In this document: positions 58,227-64,000 of the stretch, piece after piece
Numbering within the stretch: position 1 is the first letter of the stretch
How the letters are laid out: each line of letters opens with the position of its first letter
Assembly: GCA_001642945.1 (NCBI GenBank)
Contig: LGRT01000013.1
Span: 124,001 to 188,000 of the forward strand
Origin: Rhodobacteraceae bacterium SB2
GTDB lineage: Bacteria > Pseudomonadota > Alphaproteobacteria > Rhodobacterales > Rhodobacteraceae
Reading direction: 5' to 3'
Length of the DNA: 64,000 bases
Notes under the pieces: model-generated
What the model was told of the DNA's origin: nothing
Databases searched by the model: none
The model's input: only the letters and a program-made list of their open reading frames with translations
Translations under genes and position numbers: made by a program

Positions 58227-59341
58227 TATTCGTAAACCGGCGTGCCCGTGGTCGCGAGCTCGGGCCAGTATTGGATCACATTGGTGCCCTGCAGCGGCTG
58301 TTGATAGCCTTTGTGACAGGTTTTACACGCCGCTTTTGGCGCATCCCCATGCAAAGGACCAAGGCGGTTCTCAGGATAAGTATCGCCCAATGGGATCAGA
58401 TACTCGGTGTTCATTTCCTGAACCATTCCGATACCCAGCGATTCCGTGCCCCATTGCGGCGTCACTTGCTCGGGATCATAGAACGCCCGCGTATTGTGGC
58501 AGAAGACACAGTTCACACCCAAAGAATTGCTGACATAATTCATCAGCGCATAGGTGCGTTCTGCATTCTGAATGCCCGCTACATCCGGATCGGTGATGTC
58601 TTCATCGCTCCGGCTTTCCAGACTGTGCACGCCAATCACTTCCCCATCTACCAAATACTTCTCAAGCGCATCAGAGGGCAAAGAGCTGTATTGGCTGAGC
58701 GGCGTGACCCGGTTCTGGTTCGACGACCATCCCGCAGTAGACGCGTTGACCGGCGTCACTTTGAACCAAATATCGCTGGGGACATTTTGTCCCCGGTGAC
58801 AGGTCATGCAGGTCACACCAACTTCTTTATTGGCGTTGACATGACCATCCCAGTTTTCGTTGATATTCTGGGTCATTTGGATCATCCGGCGGGCCACAAC
58901 TTTGGTGTAGAGTGTATCTTCACCATAGGTTTCGACATCGCCATCCCCGTGACAATAAGCGCAGCCTTCTTCGGGCGCTACCCAGCGGGTCATCGCCGCC
59001 ATCACCCGGTTGAAGTTATCCTCTGTGACATCCCCCAACACTTGCACGTTTTCATAGATGTCTTTTGCCAGCGCATCGCCAGCCTCAGGGATATAAGGCT
59101 CATCCTCGATCAGCTCGGCAATATCAGGATCCGGAATAGCCAGTTCGGCTTTAAATTCCGGCACTGACATACCCGTGCCGCGCGGCCCGGTTTGCAGACT
59201 GTCCGTGGCGTAGGGTTGCCCCCAGGCCACGATCATGATTGCTACAAAAACAGCCCCGCCTAAGGCGCCAACCAGAATGCCAGGCCCAAATACATCTTTC
59301 GGGTTCTCGCGATTCCATTTGTTAAACCAATTCGGAAGCAT
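58226..59341 (-). CDS. pufC: Photosynthetic reaction-centre tetrahaem cytochrome c subunit
   Basis: The periplasmic cytochrome that re-reduces the oxidised bacteriochlorophyll special pair. Four CxxCH haem motifs are visible: CAYCH near residue 128, CMTCH near 178, CVFCH near 279, CKTCH near 338. The N terminus (LVGALGGAVFVAIMIVAWG, about 25-43) is a membrane helix without a lipobox cysteine, so it is probably an uncleaved anchor rather than a lipoprotein. AAGGAG before the ATG includes the pufM stop codon. It ends the puf operon; pufX is absent. Confidence 0.97.
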   Translation of the reverse strand: MLPNWFNKWNRENPKDVFGPGILVGALGGAVFVAIMIVAWGQPYATDSLQTGPRGTGMSVPEFKAELAIPDPDIAELIEDEPYIPEAGDALAKDIYENVQVLGDVTEDNFNRVMAAMTRWVAPEEGCAYCHGDGDVETYGEDTLYTKVVARRMIQMTQNINENWDGHVNANKEVGVTCMTCHRGQNVPSDIWFKVTPVNASTAGWSSNQNRVTPLSQYSSLPSDALEKYLVDGEVIGVHSLESRSDEDITDPDVAGIQNAERTYALMNYVSNSLGVNCVFCHNTRAFYDPEQVTPQWGTESLGIGMVQEMNTEYLIPLGDTYPENRLGPLHGDAPKAACKTCHKGYQQPLQGTNVIQYWPELATTGTPVYE

Positions 59342-59345
59342 GCTA

Positions 59346-60332
59346 TCACTCCTTGCCTATAAAGGCTTCGTATGAGCCATAGCTATCATAGCCATACGAG
59401 CCGTCATACATAGGCGCAAAGTTATGCTCTTGTGCCCAGATGAACCAGTTATCGACAACCGTGCCGGTGAGAAGGATCCCAATACCACCCGTGATCGGGG
59501 TGAGCACTGCAAACCACCATGCCCAGCGGTGAATACCCTCCATGGTCGCGTTAAAGCCCATCGTCCAGCGCCAGAAAAGGGCTGCACGCTCAGAGGCGGT
59601 GCCACGATCATAAATCTGCTCAAGCTCGCGATCGCCGCCGAAACGGGTCACCGCCAGAATGGTCGCCCCATGCATGGCGAACAGCAGAACCGAGCCATAG
59701 AGGAAGACAATCGACAGACAATGGAAGGGGTTATAATAAAGGTTGCCATAACGAATTGAGAACGCAGTGGTCCAATCGAGATGCGGGAAGATGCCATAAG
59801 GCACAGCCTCAGACCAGCTGCCCATCAGGACGGGCCGGAACAAGCCAAGCACCAAGAACAACCAAATCGCACTGGCGAAGGCCCAAGCCACATGTTTGCC
59901 CATCTTTTGCTCTTGCGCCAAAAGATAGGTACGCATCCACCACGTACAAACCGAAACCAGCAAGAAGAAGGAGGCGATGATATAAAGCCCTCCATCATTC
60001 AATGGTGGCATGCTGAGCCCGTGCTCGGGGCCCGGAGGTTCTAGCGCCAGCCAGAAACCCTGCCGCAGGAACTCTGGCAAAGACCAATCCACCTGCGCCA
60101 ACATGCTAATACCAACGATGAAGAACCAGGCCAAGCCTGTTGCCAGACCGATCATACCCGTCCAGCCCAAATAAACCGGGCCAAGCTGCGCGTTTCCGAT
60201 CCAACCGGCCAGATTGGAAAACCAAGGGATTCCCATCCGCTCGGCCGCCATCGTGCCCGCTTCATTATCCAAGCCCATCTCCGCAGGACCGCGAACTTGC
60301 ACTTGGGTGAATATGTTCTGATATTCAATCAT
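59346..60332 (-). CDS. pufM: Reaction-centre M subunit
   Basis: The M chain of the bacterial type II reaction centre, with five membrane helices. It binds half of the special pair and carries non-haem iron ligands. Key segments are [14 protein letters not shown] (special-pair histidine), [11 protein letters not shown] and [12 protein letters not shown] (iron-ligand histidines) and [13 protein letters not shown] (iron-ligand glutamate). The start at 60332 ([13 protein letters not shown]) is preferred; an upstream in-frame start at 60359 lies inside pufL. There is a 2-base gap after pufL. 328 residues. Confidence 0.97.
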   Translation of the reverse strand: MIEYQNIFTQVQVRGPAEMGLDNEAGTMAAERMGIPWFSNLAGWIGNAQLGPVYLGWTGMIGLATGLAWFFIVGISMLAQVDWSLPEFLRQGFWLALEPPGPEHGLSMPPLNDGGLYIIASFFLLVSVCTWWMRTYLLAQEQKMGKHVAWAFASAIWLFLVLGLFRPVLMGSWSEAVPYGIFPHLDWTTAFSIRYGNLYYNPFHCLSIVFLYGSVLLFAMHGATILAVTRFGGDRELEQIYDRGTASERAALFWRWTMGFNATMEGIHRWAWWFAVLTPITGGIGILLTGTVVDNWFIWAQEHNFAPMYDGSYGYDSYGSYEAFIGKE

Positions 60333-60334
60333 GA

Positions 60335-61174
60335 TTACATCCCCACCTGTGATGGCCAAATCGGCAATTCAAGCCACCAGTTCCACCATTCAGGCCAGCC
60401 TTTTGTCCAGACCGGGCCAGAAATAATGATACAAACGGCGGAAAAGAAAACCGCGTTAATCGCCAGTAAAAATCCAAGCCGGTGAATCCCCAACGTGCCA
60501 ATCGAATACCCGATAAGATCGCGAAAGAACGTATCTTCGTGATCCGGGCCCATCGCTTCTTGGCCTTTTTCAGGATTGGCCGCGCTCAGGATCAAACCGC
60601 CATGCAATGCCAACGCCAGCGTGGTGGTAAAGAATAAGGTTACCGCCAGCATATGGGCTGGATTATAATGAAAGTGTAAATATGCATAGCCAGTATTGCT
60701 GACCCAATCGAGGTGGCTGAAAATCCCATAAGGGAACCCATGCCCCCAAGCGCCCATTAATAAAGGCCGAAATACGACCAAAGTCATATAGGCAAGAATT
60801 GCAAAGCTAAACGCAAAGGGCACATGATACCCCATGCCAAGCTTTCGACAAATCTCGACTTCACGCAGCGCCCAACTGATAAAGGCGCAGACCGCACACA
60901 TCGTGATAATCTGCCACAAGCCGCCCTCAAGCAACGGGGCCAGACCCAATCCATATTTCAAATCAGGAGGTGCAATATTGATCAACCAAGGGTTAAACGT
61001 GCCTTGCTGTGAGGCCCCCCAGAAGATCAGCACGGTTCCCAACAGGGCAAAAAATGCTGTCGTGACCCCGAAGAAGCCTACATAAAAAGGCCCCACCCAA
61101 AAGTCGAACAGATCGCCCCCGATCAACGTCCCTCCTCGGACGCGATACTTTCTTTCGAAGCTGAGCAATGCCAT
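60335..61174 (-). CDS. pufL: Reaction-centre L subunit
   Basis: The L chain of the type II reaction centre, 279 residues, with five membrane helices. The N terminus [20 protein letters not shown] is typical. The special-pair histidine lies in [13 protein letters not shown], and the iron-ligand histidines in [12 protein letters not shown] and [19 protein letters not shown] 7 bases before the ATG is the Shine-Dalgarno. It is preceded by a 148-base region with two strong hairpins that separate it from pufA. Confidence 0.97.
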   Translation of the reverse strand: MALLSFERKYRVRGGTLIGGDLFDFWVGPFYVGFFGVTTAFFALLGTVLIFWGASQQGTFNPWLINIAPPDLKYGLGLAPLLEGGLWQIITMCAVCAFISWALREVEICRKLGMGYHVPFAFSFAILAYMTLVVFRPLLMGAWGHGFPYGIFSHLDWVSNTGYAYLHFHYNPAHMLAVTLFFTTTLALALHGGLILSAANPEKGQEAMGPDHEDTFFRDLIGYSIGTLGIHRLGFLLAINAVFFSAVCIIISGPVWTKGWPEWWNWWLELPIWPSQVGM

Positions 61175-61245
61175 CTAATTTCTCCGCTCTTACCGGCCTT
61201 TCGCACCTGCGATGGCCGCCTTCTGTGAATTTGACTAGCCGCGGC

Positions 61246-61318
61246 CGATCCCAAAAGGGATCGCCCGCCACTGTCTTTTGTGAAAACTGTCCGATGGCCC
61301 TAAATAAAGAGCCATCAG
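61246..61318 (-). promoter_or_regulatory. pufA-pufL intercistronic hairpins
   Basis: Two stems in the 148-base gap: CCGATGGCCC/GAGCCATCAG (61291-61318, ten pairs with two G-U, eight-base loop) directly after pufA, and CGATCCC/GGGATCG (61246-61263, AAAA loop) further on. In Rhodobacter such hairpins protect the pufBA part of the mRNA and so set the antenna to reaction-centre ratio. No T tract follows either, so they are probably not terminators. Confidence 0.75.
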
Positions 61319-61322
61319 CCAA

Positions 61323-61478
61323 TTAATTTGCAGCAGCTGCTATTTCGAACCAGTTGAAGCCATCCGTGCTGAGCAGCACCAAATGGATCATCGCGGCCAG
61401 TAGGAACAGGAAAACACCCTGCGCTACAAAGACACGACGTGGATCAAAAACGAGCCAGATTTTGTAAAACTTAGCCAT
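61323..61478 (-). CDS. pufA: LH1 light-harvesting alpha chain
   Basis: A 51-residue single-span antenna polypeptide that binds bacteriochlorophyll a and carotenoid and forms the LH1 ring with PufB around the reaction centre. The N terminus [20 protein letters not shown] is typical, followed by the membrane helix with the bacteriochlorophyll-ligand histidine in [11 protein letters not shown] and the end GFNWFE. GGAGG 8 bases before the ATG is a good Shine-Dalgarno. The gene is 13 bases after pufB. Confidence 0.95.
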   Translation of the reverse strand: MAKFYKIWLVFDPRRVFVAQGVFLFLLAAMIHLVLLSTDGFNWFEIAAAAN

Positions 61479-61491
61479 TATTCAATCCTCC

Positions 61492-61641
61492 TCAAAACCA
61501 CGGAAACACGATGAACGTAGCAATGTGGGCAACCACAGCTACGGCAACGAATAACCACATACCACTCAGATATACTGAGTGAAGCTCTTGAGCTTGCTCG
61601 TCTGTTAAACCTGTAAACGACAGGTCACTTCTATCAGCCAT
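61492..61641 (-). CDS. pufB: LH1 light-harvesting beta chain
   Basis: A 49-residue antenna polypeptide, [20 protein letters not shown] at the N terminus, then [14 protein letters not shown] and the ligand histidine in [13 protein letters not shown]. The sequence is characteristic of purple-bacterial LH1 beta. CGGAGGAA upstream is the Shine-Dalgarno. It is the first structural antenna gene of the operon. Confidence 0.95.
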   Translation of the reverse strand: MADRSDLSFTGLTDEQAQELHSVYLSGMWLFVAVAVVAHIATFIVFPWF

Positions 61642-61669
61642 GAACTTTCCTCCGGAATGTTAAGCCGAC

Positions 61670-61740
61670 GCCGCAGTGCCCCTGCGGCCGGGTCCTTTGG
61701 GGCTTTCACCCCGCCGGGTCCTGCCCCCTCAAAAGAGGGG
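61670..61740 (-). promoter_or_regulatory. pufQ-pufB hairpin region
   Basis: Between pufQ and pufB lie three stems: GCCGCAG/CTGCGGC (61670-61688, perfect seven pairs), GGGG/CCCC (61699-61712) and CCCCTC/GAGGGG (61725-61740, AAAA loop). A repeated CCGGGTCC flanks the middle stem (61688-61695 and 61714-61721). They could be processing or stabilising structures at the 5' end of the pufBA segment. Confidence 0.6.
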
Positions 61741-61763
61741 TCAGTTTCGTCTTCCCAACCCTT

Positions 61764-61985
61764 TCAGGCCGAGAAAATTAGTGGTGTGATCCGATCAGCC
61801 TCAGCCCAGGCACGCGCAAGCGGCCCATGCAGCATCAATGTCTGTTTGCGGATCACATCCAGCACCCAAGCTGCCGTGGCAAAGGGGATTGCCAAAACAA
61901 AAATGAGGCTGAAGTAAATCATGAATTCCGAGCTGCGCCGCGTTGTGCTGCGCGCTTTGGGAACGTTTGAAGTAAAGTCCGTCAT
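61764..61985 (-). CDS. pufQ: PufQ, bacteriochlorophyll-synthesis-linked small membrane protein
   Basis: A 73-residue protein with one membrane helix (FMIYFSLIFVLAIPFATAAWVL, about 21-42). It lies in the classic place between bchZ and pufB. PufQ has been proposed to carry or organise bacteriochlorophyll precursors at the membrane; the exact job is unsettled. The charged C-terminal part RAWAEADRITPL is typical of the family. It follows bchZ by 13 bases. Confidence 0.9.
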   Translation of the reverse strand: MTDFTSNVPKARSTTRRSSEFMIYFSLIFVLAIPFATAAWVLDVIRKQTLMLHGPLARAWAEADRITPLIFSA

Positions 61986-61998
61986 CTGTCGGTCCTTT

Positions 61999-63462
61999 CT
62001 AAGTTACAGCCGACCCAGAGGGGTCGAGTGCCAATACAGTTTCGATCACAACCCGCTCAGCGCCTTGCGCAAGCGCCGCTTTTTCGGCGGCATCCCGCAA
62101 TGTTTTTGCTGCGGAAATACGGGTTAAAATCGGATGTTGTTCAACGATGCGATCCAGCGCGTTCTGCGCATCGGCATCCCAAGGGAAATCACGGCGTAAG
62201 GTGGTGGGGGTGGCTTCCGCGCTGTCCATTTCACTGCCCAGAGGCAAAATATGAAACAGCGCATCAAACAACCCGTTGCAGACTTCTTGCAGCAAATAGG
62301 TCGCACCGGCATAGCCCATCATCGGCGTACCCGTAGCGCGCCGGATCGCCGCGCCGGGAAAAGATGCCGGAATAAAGGCTGGGCTGGGCCCATGGCCGCC
62401 TTTTAATTCTGCCAAATACATTTTTTCATTGATGCTGCCCAAAACAATCAAGGGGCGTTTTTGCGCCATCAGCGCGCGCACCTCGTTATTATTGGTCTTG
62501 CTGCCCCGCGAGCGGGCCACGGCAAAGGCGCAGGGCAATCCTAAATCACCCTCTAAATAATTGCGAATTCCGCGCGCATAGGTTTCATTAGCCACGATTG
62601 CAAACCCAGCTGTAGCAAAGAAATCCTGCGTCACCGAGCGCCATAAATCCCAAACTGGCTTGATCGTGGAATGCTTTTCCTGTTCGATAAACGGCTCGGG
62701 ATCTAATTCCAAAAGCTCGCCCAATTTGCGCAGGAACAGCGTGGTGCTTTCTACCCCAATCGGCGCTTGCAAATAGGGCTTCCCAAGCACTTCGCATAAG
62801 CCGCGGCCAAATTCGCGATACATACAAATATTCACATCTGCATTCACCAAATCGCGCATTTCAGCCACATGCGCGCCAAGCGGCATCACCATATTCACTT
62901 CGGCGCCAATACCCTCTGCCAAACGGCGGATCTCGGCCAAATCACTGGGCATGTTAAACGTGCCATACATCGGGCCCAAAATATTGATCCGCGGCTTGGC
63001 GCCATCTTCGCGCTTTTTCTCACGCGGCATACGGCCTTTGGTCATGCCAAATTCGGTGAAAATCCATGTCATGGCTCGATCTGCCGCTTCCCATTGATCT
63101 TCATCAATTGTACGTGGCAAAAACCGCTGAATATTGGTGCCCATTGGGGTGACACCACCGCCGATCATTTCGGCAATTGACCCTGTCACCACCACTGCGG
63201 GCAAAGCTGGATCAAGCGTTCCCCAAGCGCGCTTCATCGCACCTTCCGTGCCATCGCGGCCCAGTTCTTCTTCGCCCAAACCCGTCACCACGATGGGCAA
63301 TTCATGCGGCGGCAACGCATCTGTGTAATGCAGCACTGAGGTCACGGGCAGATTTTCACAGCCCACAGGCCCATCGATCACGCATTGCAGGCCTTTGACG
63401 GCGCAAAATGCATAGATTGCGCCCCAATATCCACCCGCTCTGTCATGATCCTGAATCAGCAT
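61999..63462 (-). CDS. bchZ: Chlorophyllide a reductase subunit Z
   Basis: With BchX and BchY it reduces the C7-C8 bond of chlorophyllide a, a step to bacteriochlorophyll a. The 487-residue nitrogenase-like protein begins [20 protein letters not shown] and has the [4Fe-4S]/partner region [20 protein letters not shown] near residues 34-53. Its ATG shares one base with the bchY stop (TGATG), so the subunits are co-translated. pufQ follows 13 bases on. Confidence 0.96.
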   Translation of the reverse strand: MLIQDHDRAGGYWGAIYAFCAVKGLQCVIDGPVGCENLPVTSVLHYTDALPPHELPIVVTGLGEEELGRDGTEGAMKRAWGTLDPALPAVVVTGSIAEMIGGGVTPMGTNIQRFLPRTIDEDQWEAADRAMTWIFTEFGMTKGRMPREKKREDGAKPRINILGPMYGTFNMPSDLAEIRRLAEGIGAEVNMVMPLGAHVAEMRDLVNADVNICMYREFGRGLCEVLGKPYLQAPIGVESTTLFLRKLGELLELDPEPFIEQEKHSTIKPVWDLWRSVTQDFFATAGFAIVANETYARGIRNYLEGDLGLPCAFAVARSRGSKTNNNEVRALMAQKRPLIVLGSINEKMYLAELKGGHGPSPAFIPASFPGAAIRRATGTPMMGYAGATYLLQEVCNGLFDALFHILPLGSEMDSAEATPTTLRRDFPWDADAQNALDRIVEQHPILTRISAAKTLRDAAEKAALAQGAERVVIETVLALDPSGSAVT

Positions 63463-64000
63463 CAGATCATCTCCTGCGCTTTGGCGGCGCGCGCCATTTT
63501 ATCAAGCTTTTTCTGATGTGCGGCGCGAAAATCGGGGCGCAGATTTGGGGCCCCTTCCCAAACGCCCGCGGTATCCCCCTCGCCAACGCCTTCAAAAAAG
63601 TCACGCATCTTATCCATACGCTCTTTTCCGGCAATCGCCGCGTTCACCACTTCTGCCAGCGATCCAGCCCCGGCAGGGCCCATCAAGGGGCGCGCAGAAA
63701 TCAAATTGGTGAAGTAAAGCCCCGGAATAGCCAGTTCTTTGGCCTTTTGAACCACCGGGGTGGTGCCGATCGCCAAATTGGGCTGGAACGCCTCCATCGC
63801 CGCGCAATCATCTTCCAGCGATGCGCGGAATTTTACCTGAACCCCTTTTGCCTCAAGCCAAGCTGCATCTTCGGCCGACCACGGCGTTTTGGGGCAGGCG
63901 GTGCCGACATATGGAATTTCAGCGCCGCTTTCGATCAACAAGCGCGCGACCAGCAATTCGCTGCCCTCATAACCCGATAGGGTAATCCGTCCGGTGATTG
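63462..64000 (-). CDS. bchY: Chlorophyllide a reductase subunit Y, C-terminal part
   Basis: The last 179 codons of bchY, whose 5' part lies beyond the right edge. The frame is open to the end of the window: codons near 64000 read [20 protein letters not shown]. The nitrogenase-like fold shows [34 protein letters not shown] and [11 protein letters not shown]. It pairs with BchZ to form the catalytic component that receives electrons from BchX. Confidence 0.93.
   Translation of the reverse strand, partial: ITGRITLSGYEGSELLVARLLIESGAEIPYVGTACPKTPWSAEDAAWLEAKGVQVKFRASLEDDCAAMEAFQPNLAIGTTPVVQKAKELAIPGLYFTNLISARPLMGPAGAGSLAEVVNAAIAGKERMDKMRDFFEGVGEGDTAGVWEGAPNLRPDFRAAHQKKLDKMARAAKAQEMI

Noticed and set aside
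61186-61322. A small gene in the pufA-pufL gap
   Set aside because: No reading frame there has a plausible start or family resemblance; the gap is explained by two hairpins.

Overview
The window is chromosomal DNA of an alphaproteobacterium. It most likely comes from an aerobic anoxygenic phototroph of the Roseobacter group (Rhodobacterales). The evidence is the bacteriochlorophyll/reaction-centre block bchY-bchZ-pufQBALMC followed by dxs, the ubiquinone genes ubiA, ubiB and ubiE, the rpsT-dnaA-dnaN-recF-gyrB replication block, and the alphaproteobacterial form of many proteins. GC content looks moderate for the group; a Planktomarina/RCA-like organism would fit, but that is inference. Coding density is high. 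I saw no insertion sequences, prophage, tRNA, rRNA or CRISPR.

Layout. 0-8.3 kb (minus strand): the start of a hydantoinase/oxoprolinase-family gene, queG, a glutathione S-transferase, and gltB and gltD for ammonium assimilation. 8.5-12.8 kb (plus): uppP, aroQ, a malonyl-CoA synthetase (matB), pgsA, moaD, moaE. 12.8-16.0 kb (minus): an OmpA-domain envelope protein with a small coiled-coil membrane partner, then ubiA. 16.0-20.3 kb (plus): rsmE, a membrane protein, gshA, an isolated and probably damaged flgD, and a small-molecule kinase. 20.3-22.6 kb (minus): ubiB and ubiE. 22.8-32.2 kb (plus): mutM, an enoyl-CoA hydratase, rpsT, then dnaA, dnaN, recF, a LysE-type exporter and gyrB. 32.3-50 kb (minus): threonine aldolase, a cysteine-cluster protein, ribF, a MaoC hydratase, a HAD phosphatase, ppaC, yaaA, recQ, a YggT protein, arfB, a structured RNA with a tiny reading frame, mepA, an MFS transporter, pncB/pncA, an EamA permease, and leuB/leuD/leuC. 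50.4-56 kb (plus): rsfS, rlmH, gpmI, envC, ctpA, rppH. 56.1-64 kb (minus): the phototrophy block, read bchY-bchZ-pufQ-pufB-pufA-pufL-pufM-pufC and then dxs.

How the genes work together. BchY and BchZ complete the chlorophyllide reductase step of bacteriochlorophyll a synthesis. PufB and PufA form the LH1 antenna around the PufL/PufM reaction centre, and PufC re-reduces the special pair. Dxs supplies isoprenoid precursor for phytyl tails, carotenoids and quinone. The puf transcript carries clear hairpins between pufQ and pufB, between pufA and pufL, and after pufC, ending in a strong terminator, which suits differential mRNA stability.

The most unusual element is the 40.98-41.21 kb region upstream of arfB. 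It encodes a compact RNA with a perfect Shine-Dalgarno sequence, a GTG-started 18-codon frame, a downstream near-perfect complement of that Shine-Dalgarno, and an intrinsic terminator about 45 bases before the arfB start codon. It looks like a regulatory leader or small RNA that could sense translation. The two short LH1 genes were read directly from the DNA.
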